A DNA stretch of 38,726 nucleotides from Pseudomonadota bacterium (GCA_021785405.1 JAJYFF010000025.1:1-38726); one strand, 5' to 3'. Shown: positions 1 through 8,791, numbered from the stretch's first letter. Numbers and translations: made by a program. Notes: a model not told the origin generated them from the sequence alone.

Positions 1-1217
1 CCGGCGACGCGGTTGCCGATATACGAGCCAGGCTCCAAGCGCAGCGCGTTTCGGCAGGCCGTCAATCCCTCGGCGAAGCGTCCCTTACTGCGGTGAGCCG
101 AGCCCATTGCCGCGTGCGAATCGGCGAGATTCGGATCGAACCGCAGCGCCATTTCGGCCGCCTGTTCGCCGTCATCGTCGGAATCGCCGCGCCAGAACAT
201 GTTCCATTGCCCCAGCGCCATGGTGGCCCAGGCTTGCGCGTATTTCGGATCGATTTCGATGGCGCGCTTGCAGATACGCACGACGATCTCGTCGTATCGA
301 TCGTTGTCGAGTAGCCAGAATTGCCGCGCCATCAAGTACAGCTTGTAAGCGTCCGTATTGGTCGTGCCGCGCTGTTCGAGGGCCTGCTTTTCCTCCGGCA
401 GCAGCGTGAGCCGAAGCGCAGCGGCGATCGCTTTCGAGATTTCGTCTTGCAGCGCAAAGATGTCGTTCAAGTCCCGGTCGTAGCGTTCGCCCCACAACTG
501 CGCGTCGTTCGCGGCGCCGATCAGCTGTGCGGTGATCCGAACCCGGGCGCCGGCTTTCCTGACACTACCGACCAGAACATACGAGGCCTTCGTCTGCCGC
601 GCGAGCTGCGCCATGTCGACCTTCGTCCCTTTGAAAGAAAACGCCGTATTGCGCGAAACCACCGACAGTGACGATATCTTGCCGAGGTCGGTGATGATGT
701 CTTCGGTGATGCCGTCGCTGAAATACTCCTGTTCGGGATCGCCGCTCATGTTCGCGAACGGAAGCACGCAGATCGCGACGGCAGGGCGTTTGTCCTTGAG
801 AGCGTTTGCGATTGTCTTCGGCACCGACAACTTCAGCTTCGCATCCAGCGCCACGCACAGCGCTTTGAACGGGGCACTGTCGGGATTTCCGGCCCAACCG
901 TCGAGTTCGGTCGTGTGGATTGCGCGCACATCGATGGGCAGGCGCGCATTCTCGAAGCGGACCGGCACCAACACGCCCCGATCGGCGGCGTCCCGCGCTT
1001 CGCCCTTGACCCAGCGCGAATCGACCGAGGCAGGGGTCCAGACGACGACGACCGCACGCGCGGCTTCGAGTTCGGCACCGATCATCGCGTCGAATTCGTC
1101 CCCCGGCGTGATCTCCGGGTCCCACCAGACGGACCAGCCCCGCGCTTCGAGTGCCGCAATCAGGGGGGCGACACGCGCCTTGTCGGTGCGGGAATAGGAA
1201 ACGAAGATATCCGCCAT
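1..1217 (-). CDS. TIR-domain / FlgO-like / TPR signalling protein (3' end outside window)
   Basis: The frame opens with ATG at 1217 and stays open to the left edge, so only the first 405 residues are visible. Residues 1 to about 130 look like a bacterial TIR domain: it begins MADIFVSYSRTDKARV, then a GWSVWWD strand and a WVKGEARDA segment. Residues from about 145 to 270 match the FlgO-like domain common in TPR-containing adenylate-cyclase-type and CadC-type regulators (VLPFANMSGDPEQEYFSDGI, then VVSRNTAFSFKG, then GERYDRDLNDIFALQDEI). From about 290 onward there are TPR-like helices (YAQAWATMALGQWNMFW, then DSHAAMGSAHRSKGRFAEGL). TIR domains act as NADases or as protein adaptors. Which applies here cannot be read from the sequence. 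No partner gene or membrane segment is visible. The domain calls are firm; the function is unknown. Confidence 0.85.
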   Translation of the reverse strand, partial: MADIFVSYSRTDKARVAPLIAALEARGWSVWWDPEITPGDEFDAMIGAELEAARAVVVVWTPASVDSRWVKGEARDAADRGVLVPVRFENARLPIDVRAIHTTELDGWAGNPDSAPFKALCVALDAKLKLSVPKTIANALKDKRPAVAICVLPFANMSGDPEQEYFSDGITEDIITDLGKISSLSVVSRNTAFSFKGTKVDMAQLARQTKASYVLVGSVRKAGARVRITAQLIGAANDAQLWGERYDRDLNDIFALQDEISKAIAAALRLTLLPEEKQALEQRGTTNTDAYKLYLMARQFWLLDNDRYDEIVVRICKRAIEIDPKYAQAWATMALGQWNMFWRGDSDDDGEQAAEMALRFDPNLADSHAAMGSAHRSKGRFAEGLTACRNALRLEPGSYIGNRVA

Positions 1218-1486
1218 TGCCGAAGAAATCCGCTCGTTTCTATCGCCTCACGGTATCACAGGTGGCGGCGGGGGACGCAATCGCACGATCGGCTCCGTGG
1301 GATGGTCCGGAGCGAACGCGCATCGATCCGCGGCACGCTGGCTGGGTGGCTCGGCGAAGGCCGGGGGGCTCTCCGCCGAAGCCTGCTGGCGCCCCGAGTT
1401 TCCAGGCAAGCCATGCGGCCCCCACGCTTGGACACACCATGAGGCCGGCTACGCGTCCCGGTGGTGGGCCGACCAAAGATTTGGCG

Positions 1487-1867
1487 TCAACACATTCGCT
1501 TGGCGTAGTACTTGACTCCCGGCAACCGATCGAAGTCCGCATCCTGCGTCCAAAGCGTCGCGCGATGTCGTTGCGCGGTTGCGAGCATTGTGCTGTCCGC
1601 CATGGCCATCCCGTGCAGGATCGAGAGTCGCGCCGCTTCAATGGCCGTCGCGCGGTCGAGATCCACGACGCTTCCTTGTTCCATAACAGCGACGGCGCGC
1701 AACGCGTCGTCCTCACTGCGCTGCTGGCTGACCCGCTTGAACACCTCGAACAATGACAAGGAGGGAACGAGCAGCGACCGCGTCGATTCGATTGGCTTTG
1801 CGAACACTGAAGCGTTGGGCCCGTCGGCGAAGTACTCGAGCCAAGCCGAGGAATCGACGACGTTCAT
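1487..1867 (-). CDS. vapC: VapC-type PIN-domain ribonuclease toxin
   Basis: This 126-residue protein has the size and acidic residues of a PIN-domain toxin: Asp5 (MNVVDSSAW), Glu41 (SLFEVFKRV), Asp91 (MADSTMLATA) and Asp109/Asp111 (TQDADFD). VapC proteins are Mg-dependent RNases that cut tRNA or rRNA when not bound by their antitoxin. Its ATG overlaps the end of the upstream vapB by 4 bp, which is the usual coupled antitoxin-toxin order. All catalytic acids are present, so it is probably active. The RNA target cannot be predicted. Confidence 0.92.
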   Translation of the reverse strand: MNVVDSSAWLEYFADGPNASVFAKPIESTRSLLVPSLSLFEVFKRVSQQRSEDDALRAVAVMEQGSVVDLDRATAIEAARLSILHGMAMADSTMLATAQRHRATLWTQDADFDRLPGVKYYAKRMC

Positions 1868-2070
1868 ACTCGATCCGATTCCCTCGAGACGTCGGTGTCA
1901 ATACCCTTGAGTGATCCCCGCGCAGATTTGGTCGGTCGCACCGGTACCAATTCGATCCGCCCTCGATACTCAATGGCATGCAGCTTCTCGCCCGGCTTGA
2001 TCCTGAGCGCTTCACGAATCTTCGACGGAATGACTATCTGGTACTTCGAGGATACGGTTATGGTACTCAT
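1864..2070 (-). CDS. vapB: VapB-type antitoxin with AbrB/SpoVT DNA-binding domain
   Basis: This 68-residue protein starts MSTITVSSKYQIVIPSKIRE, the swapped-hairpin AbrB/MazE fold used by many VapB antitoxins. The following KPGEKLHAIEYRGRIELVPV completes that domain. The C-terminal 20 or so residues are polar and would wrap the VapC active site. A GGAG Shine-Dalgarno lies about 7 nt before the ATG. Antitoxins of this type usually repress their own operon, and the palindrome at 2080-2089 is a possible operator. Confidence 0.9.
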   Translation of the reverse strand: MSTITVSSKYQIVIPSKIREALRIKPGEKLHAIEYRGRIELVPVRPTKSARGSLKGIDTDVSRESDRV

Positions 2071-2079
2071 ACAAATCTC

Positions 2080-2089
2080 CGATCGATCG
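2080..2089. promoter_or_regulatory. Palindrome upstream of vapBC, possible autoregulatory operator
   Basis: CGATCGATCG is a perfect 10-nt palindrome overlapping the region just before the vapB ribosome-binding site. AbrB-type antitoxins bind such palindromes. GATC-rich words also occur by chance in this GC-rich genome, so this is only a candidate. Confidence 0.3.
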
Positions 2090-2134
2090 ACATTTCGTAA
2101 GACAACTGTTCCAGACTAGCATGCATCGCGCTAG

Positions 2135-2386
2135 GTGTCACAGCGCTTGCCGGACGACGTTCCATTCGAGCCCGCAACCGAGGAGTTTGAGGTCCACACC
2201 ATCGTGCAACTGGCGGTCCTCGCACAGATGAGCCCGTCCACCTGTCGTCAGCATTTCCGCGGCATCACCGGCGTAAGCTCGCGGCAATACCCAATGCAGT
2301 GGCGCCTCCAGGCGGCACGGCAACTGCTGCTCAACGAGGATCTCGACCCCGCGCGATGCGGGTGTAGTTCGATGGTAGAACTGTAG
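2135..2386 (+). pseudogene. Remnant of an AraC-family regulator (C-terminal HTH piece)
   Basis: The frame has a GTG start directly after an in-frame TAG. It contains a recognisable piece of an AraC-type double-HTH domain: VQLAVLAQMSPSTCRQHFRG, then SSRQYPMQWRLQAARQLLLN. The N-terminal ligand-binding half is missing, and the second HTH is cut where the tRNA-Gly gene begins at 2358. The open frame ends inside the tRNA. This looks like a broken regulator left next to a tRNA gene, the kind of scar left by integration and excision. A functional small protein is unlikely. Confidence 0.6.
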
Positions 2387-2431
2387 CTTCCCAAGCGACT
2401 GACGTGGGTTCGATTCCCATCACCCGCTCCA
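2358..2431 (+). tRNA. tRNA-Gly (anticodon CCC), CCA encoded
   Basis: The cloverleaf can be folded by eye. The acceptor stem GCGGGTG (2358-2364) pairs with CACCCGC (2421-2427). The D arm is GTTC/GAAC. The anticodon loop TTCCCAA gives anticodon CCC. The T arm has GTGGG, loop TTCGATT and CCCAT. The discriminator is T and the terminal CCA is encoded at 2429-2431. One A-G mismatch lies in the middle of the anticodon stem. The gene abuts the AraC remnant on its 5' side. Confidence 0.93.
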
Positions 2432-2460
2432 TTCCCGATCCTCCGCCCGCGGCGGTCGTG

Positions 2461-5400
2461 CTAGATCGGCGGTGGGGCGGCGCTCAGCAGCCCGGGCACC
2501 TGCTCGGCCGGAACCGCCTTGCTGATCAGGAATCCTTGCGCGAAGTCGCAACGCAGCAGGTGCAGCAGCCGGAACTGTTCCTCGGTTTCCACGCCTTCCG
2601 CGACGGTCTTCAGGCCGAGCGACCGTGCGAGCGAGATGATGGTCGAGACCATCGTCATGCTCTGCGGCGACGACGCCAGCTCGGAGACGAATGATCGGTC
2701 GATCTTGAGGGTGCCGACCGGCAGTCGCGCGAGGTAGCCGAGCGACGAGTAACCGGTGCCGAAGTCGTCCACCGCGATGTCGACGCCGAGGCGGCGGATG
2801 GCCTCGAGCTTGTCGACGGTCTCGCGCATGTCGTGCATCAGCACGCTTTCGGTGATCTCCAGGCTGAGCAGCGCGCCGCTCTTGCCGAAGCCGCGCACCG
2901 CCCGCTCGATCATGTTCACGAATCGCGGGTTGTGCAGTTGTACGGCGGATACGTTGACCGCGACCCGCGGCGGCTCCAGGCCCGCGGCGCGCCACTGGAT
3001 GCAGTCGATCATCGCCTGGCGCACGACCCAAGTCCCCACGCGGGAGATCATCCCGGTTTCCTCCAGCACCGGGATGAACTCGCTCGGCGCCACGAGGCCC
3101 TTGTCCGGATCCTGCCAACGAATCAGCGCTTCCAGACCGACGACGTCACGCGTCGGGATGCTCACGACCGGCTGGTAGTGCAGCACGAACTGCTCCTGCT
3201 CCAGTGCATTGCGCAGGCGCAGCTCGAGGTTGAGGACTCGCGCGGTGTCGCCATGGACCTTGGGCTCGAAGAATCGGTAGCGCTCGCCGCGCCGCCGCGC
3301 GTGCATCATCGCCGACTCGGCCCGTCGCATCAGCGTCTCGGCGTCCTCCCCGTCCGCGGGGAACGTCGCGATGCCGGCGGTCATGCGGATCGACAGTTCG
3401 TGATCGTCGACGAGGATGGGTTCGCGCAGCGTCCGGCTCACCGGGTCGATCAGCTTGCCGATGATGGTCTCACCGCTCCCCTGGCCGAGCAGCATGCCCG
3501 CAAAGCGGTCCCCGCCGACGCGGCACAGGTATCGTCGATCCGGCCAGACCGATTGCAGACGTTCGGCAATCCGGCGCAGCACGGCATCGGCGGTCTTGCG
3601 GCCGAAGACTTCGTTGACATGGCGGAAGTCCTTCACGTCGGCGACGGTGACTGCCACATTGACGCCGCTCTGCCGGGCTTTCTCCAGGACACGATCGAGG
3701 CGCTCGACGAACAGCGCCCGGTTCGGCAGTTGGGTCAGCGGGTCGAAGAAGGCCTGTCGGATCAGGCGATGCTCGTTGGCGATGAACTCCACGGCGTAGC
3801 CGAGGCTGGCGACGATCTCGCGGGTCAGGCTGACCTCGCCCGCCTCGAAGTAATCCGGCTCCCGGGCGGCGAGGCCTACCACGCCCACGGTGCGGTGCTC
3901 CGTGATCAGCGGGACGATCGCCAGCGAGCGAAGCCCGCCCGCCAGGATCCGGCGACACAGCGGGAACTCGGACCACCGGGTATCGGCGAGGTCGTCCACG
4001 ACCTGGATCTCGCGCCGCGCCAGCGCCATGCCGACGGGATTGCCGGGATCGTCGGCCGCGGCCTGCAACTCTGCCTGGATGTCGATCTCGCCGGCGACGG
4101 CCGGGACCTTCAGATGCCGTCCGCTGCCATCGAACTGGCCGATCCAGGCCAGGCCGAAGCCGCCGGCGTCCACCGCAATTCGGCAGACCTCCCGGTACAG
4201 CCGGCGCCGGTCGCGAATCTGGATCACGGCGGCGTTCACTTCGCTCAGCCAGCGGTGCACCCGCGCGAGGCGCGCGACCCGCCGCTCGCTGCTGACGCGC
4301 TCGCGCCACCGCTCGATATGCGAGGCAATGGCCGTCACGGCCAGCGCCGTCTCGGCATGGAACGGTCGTTGCCGGACGCAGAAGACCTCGAGCACGCCGG
4401 TGATCTCGCCGTGGGACATCAGCGGTACGGCGATGCCGGTGTGCAAACCGGACGCTGCGGCGGCGGCGGCGCGCAGTATCGCGGGGTCGGTCGATGCGTC
4501 CTCGATCCACACGGTCTCGCCGTCCTGCCACACCTGTCCCGGCAGGCCCTGCCCCCGCTCGAGCCGCAGTCCTCGCGTCCGGTCCGCAAAGGCCGCCGGG
4601 CCGTCGAGGGGTACCGCATGCACGGCATGACAGTAGAGCCGTTGCGCGTTCGGGTCGACGTTCCAGAGTGCCGCGACCGCGAATTCCAGCCCGGAGCAGA
4701 GGGTTGCCAGCACGGCGGGCAGCGGGTCCTCCCCCGGAGCGGCCTGGGCGACGACGCGCGAGACGGCGTATTGCGTGGCGAGCCGGCGCTCGGCGGCGGT
4801 GCGTTCGTCGATCTGGCGGCGGAGTTGTTCGGTTTGGTGCCGCAGGTGCTGGTTGAGGCTCCCGTTCTCGTAGAGACGCCCCGATTGCGCGGCGAGTATC
4901 GCGAGCAGGCGTTCGTCCTCGGCCGAGAATTCCGGTGCCGCCAGCTTCTCCAGCAGGCAGATCCAGCCGTAGTTCGCGTGCAGTGACCGGATGGGGGCCG
5001 CGAGCATCGATCGGTTGCCGACCAATCGTCGCAGCTTCCGGTCGCGCGGCGCCGCGCCGGCGTCGGCGCCGACGCGCAGCGGCAGGCCGGCGGTGACCCG
5101 CCGGGCGAGCCGATCCCATTTCCACGGAGGGGCGGTACTGGCACAGTCCTCGACGTCGACCGGCAGCAGACTGACGCCGCCGCGATCCGTGGTGTCGCCG
5201 CCCGGTCGGCGCGCCAGCACCACGCCGGAACGGGCGCCGAGCAGCGACATCGCCGCGCGTCGCACCTCGTCGAGCAGGCGAGCCGGATCGCTCGTGGACG
5301 CCAGCTGCATGTTGACGTTGACCAGTGCGGCCAGGCGCTCGTTGGTCGTCTCGAGGGCCGCGGTCTGAGCCGACAGTTTGTCGACCAGCAGCCGCTCGTG

Positions 5401-5820
5401 CGCCGCGAGGAAGCGGGCGCGGTCCTCGTCGGACCAGGTCGGCGCCGGCGCGCGTGCCCCGGTTGCCTCGTCGATGATCCGCAGCATCTCCTCCGGTGAA
5501 CTCGGCTTGGTGATCACGGCCGTGACGCTGCCGTCGAGGGTCAGCCGCCGGACCTCTTGTTCTTCGTAGTACGCGGTGTAGAACACCACGCGGGTCGTGG
5601 CGAGCTGCTGATCGCTGCGCAAGGCCTCCACCAATTCGAAGCCGTCCATGACCGGCATCAGGATGTCCGAGATCACGAGATCCGGTCGCTCGCGACGGAC
5701 GATCTCGAGCGCCTCGCGCCCGTTCGCCGCCTCCAGCAGCCGGTGGCCGCGGTGCTTGACGAGCACCGCCAGCACGCCGCGGTTGGCCGGGATGTCGTCG
5801 ACGATCAGGATGGTGGCCAT
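2461..5820 (-). CDS. REC-GAF-GGDEF-EAL protein, probable c-di-GMP phosphodiesterase
   Basis: The 1,119-residue protein starts MATILIVDDIPANRG. Domains in order: a receiver at 1-120 (Asp8/Asp9, phospho-acceptor Asp52, Lys in ITKPSS), three GAF-like sensor regions at about 165-690 separated by helical linkers, a GGDEF domain at about 690-860, and an EAL domain at about 870-1110. The cyclase signature reads GGDRF, so the catalytic Glu is replaced by Arg and cyclase activity is unlikely. The EAL domain keeps EALIRW, the Asn of VAVNVS, EITES, DDFGTGYSSLGYL, LKIDRSF and EGVETEEQ, so it should hydrolyse c-di-GMP. The frame is open further upstream (to 6072), but the receiver begins at this ATG and the extension overlaps the preceding gene. 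It is last in the kinase/regulator operon, 14 bp after the response regulator. Confidence 0.93.
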   Translation of the reverse strand: MATILIVDDIPANRGVLAVLVKHRGHRLLEAANGREALEIVRRERPDLVISDILMPVMDGFELVEALRSDQQLATTRVVFYTAYYEEQEVRRLTLDGSVTAVITKPSSPEEMLRIIDEATGARAPAPTWSDEDRARFLAAHERLLVDKLSAQTAALETTNERLAALVNVNMQLASTSDPARLLDEVRRAAMSLLGARSGVVLARRPGGDTTDRGGVSLLPVDVEDCASTAPPWKWDRLARRVTAGLPLRVGADAGAAPRDRKLRRLVGNRSMLAAPIRSLHANYGWICLLEKLAAPEFSAEDERLLAILAAQSGRLYENGSLNQHLRHQTEQLRRQIDERTAAERRLATQYAVSRVVAQAAPGEDPLPAVLATLCSGLEFAVAALWNVDPNAQRLYCHAVHAVPLDGPAAFADRTRGLRLERGQGLPGQVWQDGETVWIEDASTDPAILRAAAAAASGLHTGIAVPLMSHGEITGVLEVFCVRQRPFHAETALAVTAIASHIERWRERVSSERRVARLARVHRWLSEVNAAVIQIRDRRRLYREVCRIAVDAGGFGLAWIGQFDGSGRHLKVPAVAGEIDIQAELQAAADDPGNPVGMALARREIQVVDDLADTRWSEFPLCRRILAGGLRSLAIVPLITEHRTVGVVGLAAREPDYFEAGEVSLTREIVASLGYAVEFIANEHRLIRQAFFDPLTQLPNRALFVERLDRVLEKARQSGVNVAVTVADVKDFRHVNEVFGRKTADAVLRRIAERLQSVWPDRRYLCRVGGDRFAGMLLGQGSGETIIGKLIDPVSRTLREPILVDDHELSIRMTAGIATFPADGEDAETLMRRAESAMMHARRRGERYRFFEPKVHGDTARVLNLELRLRNALEQEQFVLHYQPVVSIPTRDVVGLEALIRWQDPDKGLVAPSEFIPVLEETGMISRVGTWVVRQAMIDCIQWRAAGLEPPRVAVNVSAVQLHNPRFVNMIERAVRGFGKSGALLSLEITESVLMHDMRETVDKLEAIRRLGVDIAVDDFGTGYSSLGYLARLPVGTLKIDRSFVSELASSPQSMTMVSTIISLARSLGLKTVAEGVETEEQFRLLHLLRCDFAQGFLISKAVPAEQVPGLLSAAPPPI

Positions 5821-5834
5821 GGCGTGCCGAGGGG

Positions 5835-6227
5835 TCAGCGGCCATCCCGCTGCAGGCCGCGCGCCGGGTCGAGCGCATCCTCCAGAATCGCCACGATGGT
5901 GGCGGGATCGAAGGGCTTGACGATGTAGCGCGCGAAGCCGGCCGCGAGGGCGCGTTCGCGGTCCGCGGGCAATGCCGCGGCGGTCACCGCGACGAGCGGC
6001 ACGTCGCGCAGCAACGCGTCGTCCCTCATGAAGGCGGCGACTTCCAGGCCACTGCGACGCGGCATCTGGCAATCGCAGATCACGAGGTCCGGGATCGAGT
6101 CGAGCATCGCCAAGATGCCGCGCTCGCCGTCGTTCGCGGTGCGCACGGCGTGCCCGGCATGGCGCAGCAAGTAGGCCAGCAGTTCGCGGCTGGCGCCGTC
6201 ATCGTCGATGACCAGGATCTCGGCCAT
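5835..6227 (-). CDS. Single-domain response regulator
   Basis: The 130 residues form one receiver domain with no output domain. The acidic cluster is Asp8/Asp9/Asp10 (MAEILVIDDDGAS), the phospho-acceptor is Asp52 (LVICDCQMP), the switch Thr is in VAVTAAA and the conserved Lys is in YIVKPFD. It lies 7 bp after the histidine kinase and 14 bp before the REC-GAF-EAL gene, all on the minus strand. It probably takes a phosphate from that kinase and acts by protein contact, possibly as a shuttle to the EAL protein's receiver. The frame is open upstream to 6482, but that extension is inside the kinase gene. Confidence 0.92.
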   Translation of the reverse strand: MAEILVIDDDGASRELLAYLLRHAGHAVRTANDGERGILAMLDSIPDLVICDCQMPRRSGLEVAAFMRDDALLRDVPLVAVTAAALPADRERALAAGFARYIVKPFDPATIVAILEDALDPARGLQRDGR

Positions 6228-6234
6228 GGGAGTC

Positions 6235-7716
6235 TCAGGCCACCGGTAAGCGCAGCACGAAGACGCTGCCCTGCGGTTCGCGCGGTTCGACGCGAATCGC
6301 GCCGCCGAGTTGCTCGGCCATGCGCAAGCTGAGGTACAGGCCGAGGCCGGTGCCCTCGGTGGCCGGATCGATTCGCTTCGCGAGTCGCTCGAACGGACGG
6401 AAGATGCGCTCCCGGTCCTCGTCGGCAATACCCGGGCCCGTATCGGCCACGCACAGATCCAGCGCGTCGGGGCCACCTCCATTGGTGCGGCTGGCCGTGA
6501 GTCGAACGGATCCCGTGGCCGTGAACTTGATCGCGTTGCCGACCAGGTTGATGAGAATCTGCCGGACGGCGCGGGCGTCCGTGTGGGCGAGCAGGGGGCC
6601 CTCCGGCAGGCTCAGTTCGAGGCGTAGTCCCTTCCCCTCGGCCTGCGGCCGCAGTGCCGCGACGACGTCGACCGCGATCGCACCGACGTCCTGCTCCATC
6701 CGGTGAAATTCCGTCCGGCCCGCGTTGATGCGGGCCACGTCGAGCAACTCGTTGATCAACTCCAGCAGGTGGTGCGCGCTCGCCCGCACCGTCTGCAGCT
6801 GGCTCCGCTGTTCATCATTCAGCGGCCCGGGCAGGCTCATGAGCAGCGTGCCGGTGTAGCCGATGATGCCGTGTAGCGGGGTGCGCAACTCATGGCTCAT
6901 GTTGGCGAGGAAGGTGTCCTTGGCGTGGTTGGCGGCCGCCAGTTCGGCGTTCTTCTGCTCCAGCTCGCGCTGGATGCGCTTGCGGTCCGTGATGTCGCGG
7001 ATGGCGCTCATCACCATCGCATCGCCATTGACCTCGAGCGGGCACAGGCTGATCTCGACCGGGAACTCGCTGCCATCCTTGCGGCGGCCGTGCAGCTCCA
7101 GGCCCATGCCCATCGCGCGGGTCCTCGGTTGGGCGCGATACGCGTGGCGGTGCGCGACGTGCGCCTGCCGCAGGCGCTCCGGGAGCAGGGTCTCGACCGG
7201 CTGGCCGACCAACTCCCCGGGCGGATAGCCGAACAGGGTGTGCGCGTGCGTGTTGGCCAGCACGACGTGACCGGTCTGGTTCGCGATCACGATGGCATCG
7301 GGCGTCGAGTCGAGCAGCTTCGCATAGCCGGCGCTGACGCTGCCCGCGTCGCGACGCGCCCGCAGCTGAGTGACGTCCTGCATCGTCACGAGCAGCATCG
7401 TGGGAGACGAGGGTTCGTTCACGACGCGCGTGTAGACGATGTCGACGCGCGCGAGCGACCCGTCGCGCCGCTGGCGAAACGATTCGAGGTTGGCCTCGCC
7501 GCGGGCGATGGCGTGCTGCCGGGCCTGTTCGTCCTCGGCGACGAGGTCGGTCGGCACGATCAGGGAGGCGAGTGTCCGCGACCGCGCCTCATCGGGCGCA
7601 TAGCCGAACAGCCGGGTGGCGGCCCGATTCCAGTGCAGCACCGCCCCGTCGGCATCGATGACGACGATGGCGTGCGGCATCTGCCGCAACGTGAGCAACG
7701 AGAAATCTTGCACCAC
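6235..7716 (-). CDS. PAS-PAS sensor histidine kinase
   Basis: It has 493 residues from a GTG at 7716, preceded by GGGAGG six bases upstream. A more distal ATG at 7797 would add a non-conserved Arg-rich tail. Two PAS domains (about 6-117 and 130-245) are followed by HisKA with phospho-acceptor His275 (NMSHELRTPLHG) and HATPase_c with the N box (NLVGNAIKF), G1 box (DTGPGI) and G2 box (GTGLGL). No transmembrane segments are seen, so it is a cytoplasmic sensor. The PAS ligands are unknown. It is the first gene of the operon with the response regulator and the EAL protein and is likely their phosphate donor. The promoter should lie in 7717-7984, shared with the divergent universal stress protein. 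Confidence 0.93.
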   Translation of the reverse strand: MVQDFSLLTLRQMPHAIVVIDADGAVLHWNRAATRLFGYAPDEARSRTLASLIVPTDLVAEDEQARQHAIARGEANLESFRQRRDGSLARVDIVYTRVVNEPSSPTMLLVTMQDVTQLRARRDAGSVSAGYAKLLDSTPDAIVIANQTGHVVLANTHAHTLFGYPPGELVGQPVETLLPERLRQAHVAHRHAYRAQPRTRAMGMGLELHGRRKDGSEFPVEISLCPLEVNGDAMVMSAIRDITDRKRIQRELEQKNAELAAANHAKDTFLANMSHELRTPLHGIIGYTGTLLMSLPGPLNDEQRSQLQTVRASAHHLLELINELLDVARINAGRTEFHRMEQDVGAIAVDVVAALRPQAEGKGLRLELSLPEGPLLAHTDARAVRQILINLVGNAIKFTATGSVRLTASRTNGGGPDALDLCVADTGPGIADEDRERIFRPFERLAKRIDPATEGTGLGLYLSLRMAEQLGGAIRVEPREPQGSVFVLRLPVA

Positions 7717-7984
7717 GTGACGCCTCCCGCATCGCACTCGATGGGTCGGGCGAACCGGCTCAACGCGACGCCCCGACGGACGTTCGCGAAGCGCCACTCG
7801 CGAGTCTTACGATACTCCAGGCGAAATGCGAATCAACCTCGTTGGCCAAAGGCGACAGTCGGGCCGCTTGCGGCCCATTGCGCCGGCCCGGCGCGCCCCC
7901 GCGCGCGCCGCGAGTCGCCCGACCCCCCCGGTCCCCGCGCAAAGGATTTGCAATGCGCTGGAGCACGCCGGTAGATTGATCCGT

Positions 7985-8791
7985 ATGGACACACCCTTCG
8001 TTCTCGTCCTGCTCGCCTCGACGACCGGGGCGACGGAATGCCTCAGCATCGGGGTCCGCGTCGGCGAGACGCTCGGGCGCCCCGTGCAGATCGCCCACGT
8101 CGAGGTCGGCCCGGGCGCCATCATCCTGCCGTCGCAGGAGCAATTGAGCGAATACGAGGCCGAGCATTTCGCCGAGCGCGAGAAGGCCGAGACCGAGGCG
8201 GTCCGTGCGCTCGTCAGTGCATGGAATGCCAAAGCCGGCGCGAGCCTGCCGCTCGAGATCTTCAAGGGAGACGAATGGCGCGTGATGCGCCATTACCGCG
8301 GTCACGCGGCCCTGGTCGTGCTCGCGTCACCGCATACCCAGCCGATGGGGCATCGCGATACGCTGCGCGCAGCGCTGCTGCGTACCCGGCATCCGGTCGT
8401 GGTGGTGCCGCCCGGCTGGACCCAAGGGTTCGGTCGGCGCCTGGTGGTGGGCTGGGCCGATGCGCCACCGCTGCATCGCGCCATCGCGGCGTTCACGCCG
8501 TTCCTGGCCAAGGCCGAAGCGGTGGACGTGGTGGCCGTCGGCCAGGATCCGGCGGTGCTGGAGAAGGCGCGCGCCGTGCTCGGACCCATCGCCCCGGCCG
8601 CGCACTACCGGACGGTCGCACCCGAGGGTCGGCGGACCGCCCACGTGCTGCTCGCCGAGGCTCGCAGCGCGCAGGCCGACGGTCTCGTGGTGGGCGCGTT
8701 CCGCCGCGGCGAGATCCTCAACTGGCTCGTTCCGGGCACGTCGAGCCGTTTGATCCGCGAGACGACGCTCCCGTTGCTGATGTCCGCCTGA
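7985..8791 (+). CDS. Universal stress protein family (tandem Usp)
   Basis: This 268-residue protein is about twice the length of a single Usp domain. It starts MDTPFVLVLLASTTGATECL. The second half carries an RRLVVGWADAPPLHRAI strand-helix. It ends with DGLVVGAFRRGEILNWLVPG, then SSRLIRETTLPLLMSA, the usual C-terminal Usp nucleotide-loop region. Such proteins are cytoplasmic and often induced by stress or low oxygen. It is divergent from the kinase operon. An upstream TTGCAA-N18-TAGATT pair (7948-7977) could be a promoter, but it would start transcription almost at the ATG. The longer upstream frame (from 7826) lacks Usp similarity. Confidence 0.85.
   Translation: MDTPFVLVLLASTTGATECLSIGVRVGETLGRPVQIAHVEVGPGAIILPSQEQLSEYEAEHFAEREKAETEAVRALVSAWNAKAGASLPLEIFKGDEWRVMRHYRGHAALVVLASPHTQPMGHRDTLRAALLRTRHPVVVVPPGWTQGFGRRLVVGWADAPPLHRAIAAFTPFLAKAEAVDVVAVGQDPAVLEKARAVLGPIAPAAHYRTVAPEGRRTAHVLLAEARSAQADGLVVGAFRRGEILNWLVPGTSSRLIRETTLPLLMSA

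Noticed and set aside
2833-4986. Long plus-strand frame opposite the GGDEF-EAL gene
   Set aside because: It is antisense to a well-recognised protein and has the His/Arg/Asp-rich composition of a shadow frame in GC-rich DNA.
5821-6072. N-terminal extension of the REC-GAF-EAL protein
   Set aside because: It overlaps the response regulator gene, has shadow-frame composition, and the receiver domain begins exactly at the ATG at 5820.
7948-7977. Sigma-70 promoter directly before the universal stress gene
   Set aside because: Each box matches only four of six bases and transcription would begin almost on the start codon, so it is mentioned but not listed as a feature.
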